Assembly: GCF_013778305.1 (NCBI RefSeq)
Contig: NZ_JACEIC010000002.1
Coordinates: forward strand, 1,119,708-1,183,707
Length of the DNA: 64,000 nt
Direction: 5' to 3'
Source: Nocardioides agri
GTDB lineage: Bacteria; Actinomycetota; Actinomycetes; Propionibacteriales; Nocardioidaceae
This document shows, one piece after another, positions 25,104 to 33,478 of this stretch. The notes below the pieces were generated by a model. That model was not told the origin of the DNA, did no database searches, and was given only the letters and a program-made list of their open reading frames with translations. The translations under genes were made by a program, and so were the position numbers. Every line of letters begins with the position of its first letter. Within the stretch, counting starts at the first letter, position 1.

Positions 25104-26446
25104 CCCAGCGGCTGAGCCTGCGCACGAAGGCGACCGCGACCGGTACGGCGCTGTTCGCACTGGTCCTCGTCCTGGGTTCCGTCGTCCTCGTCTCGACGCT
25201 CGAGAGTCGGCTCATCGCCTCGTCTGACCAGCTGTCCCGCTCCCGGGTCGTCGACCTGCTCGACCTGGCCCGCACCGGCGATCTCCCGCCGGTGCTCACC
25301 AACCTCGACGACGACGGGATGGCACAAGTGGTCGGTTCGACCGGCGAGGTCATCGCGGCGTCACCGAACCTCGCGGGCCGAGGTCCGGTGACGGACCGTT
25401 CGGCAGGAACGGTGCCCACGGTGCGGACCTTCGAGGCACCCGACGACCAGGAGACCGAGACCTACCGGGTCTGGTCCGCCTCCGGGCAGAGCCCCGAGGG
25501 CATCGTTCACGTCTACGTCGGCAGCAGCCTGGAGTCCGTCGCGGAGGCGTCCTCGGCGCTGCGCCGGGCCCTGTGGATCGGCGTCCCCGTGGTGGTGGCC
25601 CTGCTCGGCACCGTGATCTGGCTGCTGCTCGGTCGCACCCTGGGTCGCCTCGACCGGATCCGCGCCGATGTCGACCGGATCTCGGCGGAGAACCTGCAGT
25701 CTCGCGTCGAGGGCGACGGCGTCGACGACGAGGTCGGTCGTCTCGCCGCCACCATGAACGCGATGCTCGGCCGGCTCGACCGATCCGCTCGGCAACAGCG
25801 TGACTTCGTCGCCGACGTGTCCCACGACCTGCAGAGCCCGCTCGCCGCTCAGCGCGTCGCCCTCGAGCTCGCGCTCCGCCCTGCCGGCGACGTGGACCGG
25901 GACCGCCTGCGGTCCGACGTACTCGGCCCGACGAGCGACATGGAGCGTCTGGTGCGCGACCTGCTGGTGCTCGCCGAGCTGGACGCCGACGCCGGCACCC
26001 AGCCCGCGGCCATCGATCTCGACGAGCTCGTCCTGGAGGAGGCGACCCGGGCGCGGGCCGGATCGACCGTCCGCATCGAGACCGGACAGGTATCGGGCGC
26101 GCCCGCCCGCGCCAATCCCGACGACGCTCGTCGCATCGTGCGGAACCTCCTCGACAACGCGGTCACCCACGCGGCGACCACCGTCCGCCTCGTGGTCGAC
26201 GTCGACGACGACCAGGTGCGCCTCGACGTCATCGACGACGGTGCCGGCATCCCCGCCGACCACCGCGAGAAGGTCTTCGACCGGTTCTACCGGGCTGACG
26301 GGGCGCGCGCCCGCGGCTCCGGCAGCGGCCTCGGACTGGCCATCGCGCGCGGCTTGGCCGAGCGGAACGGCGGCCGCCTCGAGCTCCTGGAGAGCACGAG
26401 CGGGACCCACCTCCGGCTGCTGCTGCCCGTCCAGCCCGGGACGTGA
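25100..26446 (+). CDS. Sensor histidine kinase
   Basis: 448 residues. Membrane segments at about 13-35 and 157-179 flank an extracytoplasmic sensor of about 120 residues. A HAMP linker follows (about 180-230), then HisKA with His242 (DVSHDLQSPLAA) and a HATPase domain with the N box NLLDNAVTHA and G boxes DDGAGIP and GSGLGLAIA. It phosphorylates the regulator encoded just upstream. GGAGG sits immediately before the ATG. Its 3' end lies 36 bases from attL of the integrative element, so before insertion it was convergent with ychF. Confidence 0.95.
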   Translation: MTQRLSLRTKATATGTALFALVLVLGSVVLVSTLESRLIASSDQLSRSRVVDLLDLARTGDLPPVLTNLDDDGMAQVVGSTGEVIAASPNLAGRGPVTDRSAGTVPTVRTFEAPDDQETETYRVWSASGQSPEGIVHVYVGSSLESVAEASSALRRALWIGVPVVVALLGTVIWLLLGRTLGRLDRIRADVDRISAENLQSRVEGDGVDDEVGRLAATMNAMLGRLDRSARQQRDFVADVSHDLQSPLAAQRVALELALRPAGDVDRDRLRSDVLGPTSDMERLVRDLLVLAELDADAGTQPAAIDLDELVLEEATRARAGSTVRIETGQVSGAPARANPDDARRIVRNLLDNAVTHAATTVRLVVDVDDDQVRLDVIDDGAGIPADHREKVFDRFYRADGARARGSGSGLGLAIARGLAERNGGRLELLESTSGTHLRLLLPVQPGT

Positions 26447-26482
26447 ACCCGACCTTTCGCGCACTCCGCGCTGCGGGTCTAC

Positions 26483-26497
26483 ACGTTGAAGCGGAAC
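26483..26497. repeat. attL core (15-bp direct repeat with 35934-35948)
   Basis: Identical to the attR core. On the minus strand it encodes the end of YchF (FRFNV), and the adjoining chromosomal bases give the original TAG stop. No tRNA gene is involved; the target is a protein-coding 3' end. Confidence 0.85.
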
Positions 26498-26542
26498 GAC
26501 AACGGGGGTTTCGGTCGGTCGTTGTAATCTGTTGAAACAGCG

Positions 26543-26638
26543 CTCTGACCTGCAGGAATAGTGCGAGGACTTACTCCGGTAATCATCATTGGTTGGCATC
26601 GATTTCCGTGCCGGTGAGGGCAGATTGAGGGCAGAGCA
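26543..26638. promoter_or_regulatory. Left integrase-arm-like motifs
   Basis: CTCTGACCTGC at 26543-26553 recurs at 35904-35914. A tandem repeat of TGAGGGCA with 11-bp period (26615-26622 and 26626-26633) recurs at 35857-35864 and 35868-35875; the 26-bp blocks around the tandem repeats differ at only four positions. They lie inside both att cores, as expected for arm-type sites of a lambda-type integrase. Confidence 0.6.
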
Positions 26639-26824
26639 CTCCCTCGCGGCCGTTCACCACCTAGTTCACCACCCACGAAGACATCATCCCGACCGGGTGG
26701 GCATCCATCTGCAGAGGCTCCGGATACGCCGGCCAGACGTCGTGCGGCACGTCTCCGTCTCATGTTCCCCAGGCATGCCGCGGCAAGAGAGCGAGGTCTT
26801 GGACTGTCTTGTTTGCGCTGAGGG

Positions 26825-27178
26825 TCAGATGATTCCCGCCCGGACGGCCGTAACAACGGCATGGCGATTGTTGCGCGCACTGAGGAGGTTACGAAGCTGG
26901 CGCACCCCGCGGCGTATGCGAGAGGGAGACCCCCCTTCCGCGCGAGCGATCGAGGCGGCGGTCGCTCCCACGGCTAGAGCTTGCAGCAACATCAATTGAC
27001 GACCAGTGCATGTGGGGGAATTGACAACTGCGGCGAGTGATCCGCGGGTGTTGCTGGGGTGTGCACGCCTGCCCTCGAACTTTCTTCTTAGCGACAATCC
27101 GTTGCGATTGCGGTCAGTGATTGCGGACGATGACGCCACGGTCCATCTGTCAGGGTTTGGTCGCGTGAGACCCTGCAC
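26825..27178 (-). CDS. Orphan LuxR/GerE-type HTH protein
   Basis: Up to 117 residues. The last 60 residues (TGRQLMLLQALAVGATAASI, then RIRRGVRQLRNLLSARN and AVVTAVRAGII) have the spacing of a GerE DNA-binding domain: glycine after the first helix, recognition helix, and the closing A-x-x-A-x-x-x-G-(L/I)-I. There is no receiver or ligand domain. The recognition helix is poorly conserved, so the protein may be degenerate. The GTG at 27178 is the longest start; the true start is uncertain. It is the gene nearest attL, downstream of the exoenzyme gene and its terminator. Confidence 0.55.
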   Translation of the reverse strand: MQGLTRPNPDRWTVASSSAITDRNRNGLSLRRKFEGRRAHPSNTRGSLAAVVNSPTCTGRQLMLLQALAVGATAASIARAEGGSPSRIRRGVRQLRNLLSARNNRHAVVTAVRAGII

Positions 27179-27211
27179 CTCTACCCCGCGCTTCCGTGTC
27201 TACGGAGGCAA

Positions 27212-27244
27212 CAGGGGGTCACACCCGCACGGCGTGACCCCCTG
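27212..27244 (-). terminator. Hairpin after the GH106-like gene
   Basis: A perfect 11-bp stem (cagggggtcac 27212-27222 with gtgaccccctg 27234-27244) and an 11-base loop lie 23 bases beyond the minus-strand stop at 27268. There is no long T-run. It separates the exoenzyme gene from the small GerE-type gene downstream. Confidence 0.65.
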
Positions 27245-27267
27245 CTGTTAGCGGCTCGGACCCTCTC

Positions 27268-30200
27268 TCAGGCCGCCTTCCTCTTCAGCACCTTGACGGT
27301 GGTTCGGACGAGCACGTCGCCCGTGCGGTCCAGCACCCGCAGCACCGTCTTGCCGGAGAGGCTGGTGGGCACCCTGCGGCGGACGTCGAACTTCCCGTCC
27401 GTCACCTCCGCGGTGCCGAGCTTCTTGCCACCGAGGGTGATGCTCACCTTGCTCACCGGGAAGTCACGACCGCGGATCCGCAGCGTGGCGCCCGCCCGCA
27501 CCTTGTCCTTGACCCGCACCTTCGGGGTCACCGGCGGCACCGTGGTGGGCGGCACCGTCGTCGGCGGGACCGTCGTCGGCGGCACCGTGGTAGGCGGCAC
27601 CGTCGTCGGCGGGGGGGTGGTCGGCGGCGTGCTGGTGGGGATGACCGCCTCGGCGTAGGGCGTCAGGACGACGGGGCCGACGAGGCCGTAGCCGGCCGCC
27701 ATGGCCCCGCTCTTCCTGATCCGGTTGACCGCGTTGCGCAGAGGCGTCGCGACCCGGACGGTCATGGTGTTGTCACCGGCCTTGAGCGTGTCGCCCAGGT
27801 CGATCCGTCGCAGGTCGGACTGGTCGAGCGCCGGCAACGGGGTGCCGTTCACCGTGATGCGCGCGGTGTCGGTGGCCGCGCCGAGCGAGAGGTAGGCGCC
27901 GTCGGCGCTGTCCCAGTCGGCCGGCAGCGTGACCGTCGTGGTGTAGGTACCCACCCCGGACTTGTCGGCCAGACCCGGCAGCGCGGACCAGGCCGGCAGC
28001 TTCCCGTCGGCTGCCGCGTCGACGTCGATGGGGCCCATCGCCGTCTTGACGGTGTGCGAGATCCCCGCGCGGCCTGTGGCGTCGGGACCGTAGGAGGCGA
28101 CGTTGAGCGTCCAGTCACCGAGCGTGCGCTGGTCGGCGACTGCGTCGATGCTCGACGTGACGGTCGTTCCGTTGCTGAGTGTCGAGGTGACGTCACCAGC
28201 AGTCGTGGAACGAGCCAGCAGGGTTCCGTCCTCGTCGACGATCTTGTCGGCGTCCGTGTCGACGACGTGCACCGCTGCGGGAGCGCTGCCCGCGAGGTCG
28301 CGGTCGCTGACGGCGAGGAGCACGGCGTTGCGACGGTTCACGTTCATCGTGACCTCGACGGCGTCGCCCACCCGGTCGTACTCGGCGATCGGGGTGATGG
28401 TGCCGGACCACGGGTCGAGGGCGTACGGGACGCCGTCCCCGTGCAGGCGAACGGTCTCCGTCACGGCTGCTTCCGAGGGGTTGTGGAAGTAGTAGTAGTC
28501 CGTGTCGGGGGCCTGGCGTCGCACCGACAGCAGGCTTCCGGTCTCGGTCTTCTCGGCGGCGGCCGTCACGTCGAGCGCCTTGAGCGCGGCGGGCACGCCG
28601 CCCTCGTTGGCGACCACGACGACCTTCGCGTCCGAGTCGCCGATCAGGTCGTAGAGCTTGTTGACGTCGGCCTGGACCTGTGCGTCGTCGCCCGGCTTGA
28701 ACCCGACAGCCGACACAGTCGGCGCGGTGGGCGACCCGATGATGACGACGGGGAAACCCTGCTGGGCGAGCTCGAGGACCTTGGCAGACGCCTGGGGACG
28801 GAACGTGGTCTGGCTGTTCAGCACGATCGCCCGGTAGCCCGAGCGGTCCGGGAAGAACACGCCGTCGCGCAGCTCGGAACCCGCGCTGTTGACGTTGCGG
28901 CTGCTGAGGTACTCGTAGGTGTAACCGGCCTTCGCCATCGCCGAGGACGTGGTGAACGGCGCGTTGAAGGTGTTGGTGTCCTCACGCAGGACCGCCACGT
29001 CGAAGCGCGGCTTGCCCTGGCGCAGGACGAGCCCGTAACGACCAAGGGCCTCGTTGACCGAGCGGTAGTCCTCCCACTGGGGCATGACCGGCCCGAAGTT
29101 CTCGGTGATGGACGTGCCGAAGCCGGACGCGCCGGGCCACCGCGAGCTGTTGCCGGAGTTCTCCGGCGACTCCAGGTAGGGCATGCCGTGGTAGATCATC
29201 CGCGTCGCCCCACCGGACAGAGCCTCGAAGGCTGCCGGGAGGTTGGCGACGTTCTGGCCGTTCGCGGTCGTGGACCATCCACCAGACCCCAGCGCGGCGC
29301 ACTCGCAGGTGACCGCAGTGGTGCCGTTGAGGTGGGCTCCGACGGCGATCAGCTTGTGCTTCTCCGGGTCCCGGCCCATGTTGAGGGACTCGGTCTCGGG
29401 GATGTCGGTGAACGTGTTGGAGTAGGGCACGTCGATGCCGCCCGGGCGGGGATTAGCGTAGGACTGGAACCGCAGGACCATGTCGTTCTCGTGAGCCCAG
29501 GTACGCATCGGCTTGAGGTAGCGCTGCGTGTACAGGTCGTTCCACGTGTCCAGGTAGTCCTGGCGGATGCGAGCACCGGAGGGCAGGTCGAAGAAGCCTG
29601 CCTGGGTGCCGCTGACTGTCGCGTTGGCGATCGCCGGCAGGGCGGTGGAGATGTCGTAGCCGTTGAGCTGGCGGAACCGCTTGGCGAAGTCAGCCGTCCA
29701 GGTCTGGCCGTACGCCAGCTCGAGGGAGTCCTCGAAGAAGGCGGCCGGACGACCGGCGGCCTTCTGGGCTGCCAACGACTGCCGCGTCTGCGGGTCGTTG
29801 AGGATGTTGTTCTCCCAGTAGTCGGTGATGGCGCGGACGCCAGCCGCGCTCAGGTGGTCGGGGTCGTACGACGGGCCGACCATGGAGGCGTTGTAGTAGG
29901 CCGCGGCTGCGGAGGTGGAGTAGTAGCCGATCACCCACCACGGGTTGCCGTTGCCCACACCGAACGTGTAGTCGAGCGTGCCATCGAGACCGACACGATC
30001 GGTGACATCACGGATGGACGACGGGTCAAGGGTGCGGGTGCCGCCCGTGGCGGGGCAGTTGGCCGACGCACACTGCGCGACCAGCACGGAGACCACGTCG
30101 CGTCGCGCGACGTTGACCACCTCGGTGGTGGCGGCGCGATCCTGCGACAGGGGCGAGGCGATCTGGACACCGCTGCCGCGGCGGGTCACTGGAGTGCCGA

Positions 30201-31506
30201 TCGGCGCTGCAGCCGACAGGGCGGGAGCGAAGGTGACACCGCGGCCGATGTTGCGGGCGGGCGAGCCGGACGCGTGGGCGGACGTCAGCGGTGCTGACAG
30301 TTGCACGCCCGTGCCGTTCACGCCTGCGGTGCCGTTGAAGATGCCGACCTCGGACGTCGGTCCGGTGATCGTCCGCAGCTCGCCGTCGACCGAGATCGTG
30401 TCGCCGACGTTGAACATGAACTGGCCGCTGTTGAAGTTCCCGGCCGGGGCGACCGCGGCGAGCTTCACTGTGCTGTCGCCGGCGGCGGCAGCGGCGACGA
30501 GGGTGGTCGCGGGCGCCGCGTGGGCGTTGCTGGAAGGCAGCACGTCGGTGATGGTGACGGTCTGCTCGCCGATGGTGAGCTGCTGGCCGACCTTCCAGCC
30601 GCGACCGAGGTTGTTGACCTTGACGTTGGTGGCGCCCGCAGCAGCCGGCGCAACGGTCTCGGCGCACAGCGACTGGGTGCCGACCCTGGTGACCACGACC
30701 TCCTCGGCGTTTGCGCCGGTCCCGACGGTCAGTCGGGCGCCTGGACCCATCGAGGCGGTGCTGGCGACCGCCAGGTTGCGACTGCCGGCAGCGGCCGGGA
30801 AGCAGAGCGTGGTGCGAGCGGTCAGTACGTTGTTGGGGCGACCTGCGTCGGTCGCGTACGGGTCCGCGGTGTCCGTGCGACCGGACTCCGGGAGTGCGCC
30901 CGAGAAGGTGCCGCCGGCGGGAACCTGGGTCTGGACGCTGATGAGCTTGCGTGCCACTGCGGGGTCGTTGATGTCGGAGAGCGTGGGAATCGACGGCCCC
31001 CATCCCGCGGCGTTGATCGCGTCGACCTGCAGGCCGTTGCGGTTGCCGAGCTGGAGTGCAGAACGCTGGACATCGGACCAGGCGGGGGTGCCCCAGCCCT
31101 TCTCAGCCAGGTACTCCTGGTTGAGCTTGTAGTTCAGGACGCCGTACTTCGGAGTCGTCGGGGTGACGTCCGCACCGAACGGCTGGAGCTCGACCCCGCC
31201 GCCACCGACGTTCTTCACGTCCTGCACCTGATCGGCGAGGGCGTCCGTCCTCACGTCGGCCATCGGGAGCCACCACCGGTACATCGGGCGGGTGGCCTGC
31301 GGCGGGTCGGCGAAGGTCGCCGTCGTGACGGCGGGTACGTCGGACCCGGAATCCGGGGCGGCGACCGGCGCCCCGGTGGCCGCCTGCTGAGGCGCCCAGG
31401 TGAGGCCGCCAACGGCCATGACGAGGATCGCCAGGCCGGGGACGGCGACACGACGCCGGCCTCGGGGTGGAGTCGTCCTCGCGGACGACCGGACTGAGAG
31501 ACTCAT
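27268..31506 (-). CDS. Large secreted GH106-like (alpha-L-rhamnosidase family) protein
   Basis: 1412 residues. A Sec signal peptide covers about residues 1-46 (Arg-rich start, hydrophobic 20-37, ATGA|PVAA). The GH106-type start follows (TRPMYRWWLPMADVRTDALA, then VKNVGGGGVELQPFGAD). A beta-rich insertion with two or three similar repeats (GATNVKVNNLGRGWKVGQQL; GDTISVDGELRTITG) interrupts it at roughly 170-400. The catalytic body resumes (FFEDSLELAYGQTWTADFAKRF), then come a beta-sandwich region, a PPTTV repeat linker and a C-terminal Ig-like domain of about 80 residues. It should cleave rhamnose-containing glycans outside the cell. GAAGGAG precedes the ATG; a LacI-like palindrome lies upstream. 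Catalytic residues were not located. Confidence 0.82.
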   Translation of the reverse strand: MSLSVRSSARTTPPRGRRRVAVPGLAILVMAVGGLTWAPQQAATGAPVAAPDSGSDVPAVTTATFADPPQATRPMYRWWLPMADVRTDALADQVQDVKNVGGGGVELQPFGADVTPTTPKYGVLNYKLNQEYLAEKGWGTPAWSDVQRSALQLGNRNGLQVDAINAAGWGPSIPTLSDINDPAVARKLISVQTQVPAGGTFSGALPESGRTDTADPYATDAGRPNNVLTARTTLCFPAAAGSRNLAVASTASMGPGARLTVGTGANAEEVVVTRVGTQSLCAETVAPAAAGATNVKVNNLGRGWKVGQQLTIGEQTVTITDVLPSSNAHAAPATTLVAAAAAGDSTVKLAAVAPAGNFNSGQFMFNVGDTISVDGELRTITGPTSEVGIFNGTAGVNGTGVQLSAPLTSAHASGSPARNIGRGVTFAPALSAAAPIGTPVTRRGSGVQIASPLSQDRAATTEVVNVARRDVVSVLVAQCASANCPATGGTRTLDPSSIRDVTDRVGLDGTLDYTFGVGNGNPWWVIGYYSTSAAAAYYNASMVGPSYDPDHLSAAGVRAITDYWENNILNDPQTRQSLAAQKAAGRPAAFFEDSLELAYGQTWTADFAKRFRQLNGYDISTALPAIANATVSGTQAGFFDLPSGARIRQDYLDTWNDLYTQRYLKPMRTWAHENDMVLRFQSYANPRPGGIDVPYSNTFTDIPETESLNMGRDPEKHKLIAVGAHLNGTTAVTCECAALGSGGWSTTANGQNVANLPAAFEALSGGATRMIYHGMPYLESPENSGNSSRWPGASGFGTSITENFGPVMPQWEDYRSVNEALGRYGLVLRQGKPRFDVAVLREDTNTFNAPFTTSSAMAKAGYTYEYLSSRNVNSAGSELRDGVFFPDRSGYRAIVLNSQTTFRPQASAKVLELAQQGFPVVIIGSPTAPTVSAVGFKPGDDAQVQADVNKLYDLIGDSDAKVVVVANEGGVPAALKALDVTAAAEKTETGSLLSVRRQAPDTDYYYFHNPSEAAVTETVRLHGDGVPYALDPWSGTITPIAEYDRVGDAVEVTMNVNRRNAVLLAVSDRDLAGSAPAAVHVVDTDADKIVDEDGTLLARSTTAGDVTSTLSNGTTVTSSIDAVADQRTLGDWTLNVASYGPDATGRAGISHTVKTAMGPIDVDAAADGKLPAWSALPGLADKSGVGTYTTTVTLPADWDSADGAYLSLGAATDTARITVNGTPLPALDQSDLRRIDLGDTLKAGDNTMTVRVATPLRNAVNRIRKSGAMAAGYGLVGPVVLTPYAEAVIPTSTPPTTPPPTTVPPTTVPPTTVPPTTVPPTTVPPVTPKVRVKDKVRAGATLRIRGRDFPVSKVSITLGGKKLGTAEVTDGKFDVRRRVPTSLSGKTVLRVLDRTGDVLVRTTVKVLKRKAA
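27533..27637 (-). repeat. 15-bp coding tandem repeat (PPTTV linker)
   Basis: Five copies of a 15-bp unit (ggcggcaccgtngtn) run from 27533 to 27607, followed by decayed copies to 27637. On the minus strand they encode the pentapeptide PPTTV, a flexible linker before the C-terminal domain of the exoenzyme. Third-base differences between copies show the array is not freshly expanded. Copy number may vary between strains. Confidence 0.85.
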
Positions 31507-31573
31507 GGTGCTCCTTCGCAGCGAGTCGCGCTGGCTGACAGCAGACGACAATCGACGCCGTGGGCGTTTCTTA

Positions 31574-31585
31574 TGAAACGTTTCA
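31574..31585. promoter_or_regulatory. LacI-type operator TGAAACGTTTCA
   Basis: A perfect 12-bp palindrome with the central CG typical of LacI-family sites lies 68 bases before the ATG of the GH106-like gene, in its promoter region. An extra half-site (cgtttc, 31565-31570) adjoins it. LacI regulators commonly control glycan-degrading genes; none is encoded in this window. Confidence 0.6.
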
Positions 31586-31645
31586 GCGCTGGGTCGCTCC
31601 ACGCTATGACGTCCGTCACATGGCCGGCAACGCTCGCCGCTCAGG

Positions 31646-31663
31646 TTGGCGACTTCTCGCCAA
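31646..31663 (-). terminator. Hairpin after the upstream GerE-type gene
   Basis: ttggcga (31646-31652) and tcgccaa (31657-31663) form a perfect 7-bp stem with a 4-base loop, 33 bases beyond the minus-strand stop at 31697 and before the exoenzyme operator. It probably ends the regulator-kinase-HTH transcript. No T-run. Confidence 0.5.
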
Positions 31664-31696
31664 CGGCGATCCAGGCGTCCTGCCCCCCGGGACGAG

Positions 31697-31978
31697 TCAG
31701 ATGAGGCCGCGACGAGCGGCCCAGGCCACCGCCTGGATGGGCCGACTGACGCCGAGGGACGCGCAGATCTCGCTGAGCCGCCGGCTCGCAGTCCGGTGGC
31801 TGATGTGGAGACGGCGGGCCACCTCGTGCAGCGTCGCCCCGTCGGCGAGGCACGAGAGCAGGACGAGGTCGGTGTCCGCGACGGTGACACCAGGCGGCTG
31901 CACCTCGCCGAATCCGGGACTGCCAGCGGGACTGTTCACCAGAGAAGGAGCCAAGGACGCGACACCGTTCGACGACAT
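31697..31978 (-). CDS. Orphan LuxR/GerE-type HTH protein
   Basis: 93 residues. After a short leader, residues 31-93 form a GerE DNA-binding domain (LVLLSCLADGATLHEVARRL, recognition helix HISHRTASRRLSEI, end AVAWAARRGLI). No receiver domain is present. The ATG at 31978 is chosen because GAGGAGGGG lies 4 bases upstream; a longer reading from 32014 lacks this. It follows the element's kinase gene on the same strand (84-base gap) and lies just before the exoenzyme gene, so it may be the local activator of that gene (inference). Confidence 0.75.
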   Translation of the reverse strand: MSSNGVASLAPSLVNSPAGSPGFGEVQPPGVTVADTDLVLLSCLADGATLHEVARRLHISHRTASRRLSEICASLGVSRPIQAVAWAARRGLI

Positions 31979-32062
31979 CCGGCCCCTCCTCACTCCGCTC
32001 GGCCCACAGGACACCTGACCACGCGGGCGTGAGGCGTGGTTGAGCCGAAGATGAGCGTCGGA

Positions 32063-33478
32063 TTAAGACGGATCCGGCGAGCGACCGGGTACTCGCAGCG
32101 TGGCCACGCATCCGCCTCCAGGTCGTGGAGCGAGGGCGGCATCGCCGCCATGGGACTCGGCGACGTCGGCGACGATCGCGAGCCCGAGCCCCCCGCCCGG
32201 CAGCGCCCGGGCGGTCGAGCTTCGCCAGAACCTGAGGAAGGCCTGCCGCGCCTCGGTCTCGGTGACACCACGTCCGCGATCTCGCACTGTGAGGACTCCT
32301 GCTCGCAGCTCGACCTCCACTCGCGTGCCTTGAGGTGAGAACTTGAGGGCGTTGTCGAGCAGGTTCACCACGGCGCGTTCGAGGGCGAGGTCATCACCCT
32401 CGACGACCCACGGTTCCGTCTCCACCTCGAGCTGGTGGTGACGGCTCCGGCGGGCGGCCCGGCGTGCAGCACGTTGAACCGTTTCGTCGAAGGGAACGGG
32501 ATGATGGTCGACGCCTCGCTGGTGGCGGGCGGAGAGACCGACGAGGTCGTCGACGAGGTCCGAGAGCTCGATGGACTGTTCCTCGAGGTCCTTCAGCAGC
32601 ACGTCCTCGTGCGCAGCTGGGAGTGGTCGCTCGTTGCGTCGGGATCGCCGGAGCAGGGCAACGTTGTTGCGGAGGCTCGAGAGGGGAGTGCGCAGCTCAT
32701 GACCCGCGTCGGCGACGAGCTGGTGAAGTCTGTCTTGGGACTGCTTGAGCGATGCCAGCAGGGCGGCGACGGCGCGCTCCAGACGTGCCAGCTCGTCCTG
32801 GTCGCGGCGCCCGGGAATCGCCGGAGGATCGGGGAGGTCGGTCACACCAGCTGTTCCGGCCACGGCCGCCGCCTCGGCGTACTCGACGAAGCGGGTCACC
32901 GGACGCAGGCCGGCCCGGATCGCCCGGCCGGCCAGCAACCACGCAGCCAGACCGCCGAGCAGCGTGGCGCCGACCAGGCTCAGCGCCAGCGTTCGTCGCA
33001 GGTCGTACAGCGGGCTGAGGTCGCGGCCGACGACCAGGACGCTGCCGTCGGGAAATCGCTGGATGGCCACCCGCGCCGGTGCGCCGGACTCGAACACTCC
33101 GTCTCTCAACGTGAGGCGGCCTGGCTCGGTGTCGAGGTCGAGCACGTCCTCCGGCAAGCGGAGCGGCTCGCCCGTGGACGGGCACTGCGTGCCGTCTGCG
33201 CGAATGAGCTGCGAGCTGTAGAGCCCGAGGGACGGCAGGTCGGAGGAATCGTTGGCACACATGTCCTCCGGCGGGGGAAGGCGCAGCACCCCGTCCCGCG
33301 CGGCCGCCGGCGACGCCTGGAACGAGAGGTCCACCTCGTGGTCGATCGCGCGTACGACGATCGCGTATGCGACGGCGGAGGCTGTCGCCAGGCCGACGAC
33401 GGCGGCGAACGCGGCCAGGAACGAGAGCCGCTGCCGCACCGACCATCTCTGCATCCAGCGGTGGGACGCGCTCGTCAT
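32063..33478 (-). CDS. Sensor histidine kinase of the integrative element
   Basis: 471 residues. Membrane segments at about 19-42 and 163-184 enclose an extracytoplasmic sensor of about 120 residues with two cysteines (Cys74 and Cys99) that could form a disulfide. HAMP follows, then HisKA with His260 (ADAGHELRTPLSS) and HATPase (NLLDNALKFSPQG, DRGRGV, GGGLGLAIV). Its start overlaps the regulator stop by 4 bases. It is clearly different from the chromosomal kinase at 25100, so it was brought by the element rather than copied locally. Confidence 0.94.
   Translation of the reverse strand: MTSASHRWMQRWSVRQRLSFLAAFAAVVGLATASAVAYAIVVRAIDHEVDLSFQASPAAARDGVLRLPPPEDMCANDSSDLPSLGLYSSQLIRADGTQCPSTGEPLRLPEDVLDLDTEPGRLTLRDGVFESGAPARVAIQRFPDGSVLVVGRDLSPLYDLRRTLALSLVGATLLGGLAAWLLAGRAIRAGLRPVTRFVEYAEAAAVAGTAGVTDLPDPPAIPGRRDQDELARLERAVAALLASLKQSQDRLHQLVADAGHELRTPLSSLRNNVALLRRSRRNERPLPAAHEDVLLKDLEEQSIELSDLVDDLVGLSARHQRGVDHHPVPFDETVQRAARRAARRSRHHQLEVETEPWVVEGDDLALERAVVNLLDNALKFSPQGTRVEVELRAGVLTVRDRGRGVTETEARQAFLRFWRSSTARALPGGGLGLAIVADVAESHGGDAALAPRPGGGCVATLRVPGRSPDPS

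Larger units (their letters stand above)
26447..26824. other. Gene-free stretch at the left end of the element
   Basis: Bases 26447-26482 are the old kinase-ychF intergenic region. From 26498 to 26824 no convincing gene is present; base composition is lower in GC than the flanks. The stretch holds the left arm-type motifs (26543-26553, 26613-26638) and a short direct repeat gttcaccac (26652-26660 and 26664-26672). Open frames across it lack codon bias. Confidence 0.6.

Noticed and set aside
26483..26497. tRNA gene as attachment target
   Set aside because: No cloverleaf can be drawn at either core; the repeat lies in the ychF coding end.
26479..26880. Minus-strand frame ending in FRFNV
   Set aside because: The ending is only the attL copy of the ychF 3' codons; the upstream part is not YchF-like, so it is not a duplicated ychF.
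26589..26999. Plus-strand open frame containing GEGRLRAEHS, resembling an integrase tail
   Set aside because: The resemblance comes from the arm-type tandem repeat, which also overlaps the true integrase end. The rest has no coding bias and overlaps the GerE-type gene.
27006..27251. Plus-strand open frame of 81 codons
   Set aside because: It is antisense to the GerE-type gene and the hairpin terminator, with no ribosome-binding site and no recognisable motif.
27533..27637. Possible CRISPR or non-coding satellite
   Set aside because: The 15-bp units have no spacers and encode an in-frame PPTTV linker.
31507..31890. N-terminal extension of the GH106-like protein
   Set aside because: The frame stays open for 128 more codons, but the signal peptide and ribosome-binding site fix the ATG at 31506, and the extension would run over the operator, terminator and GerE-type gene.
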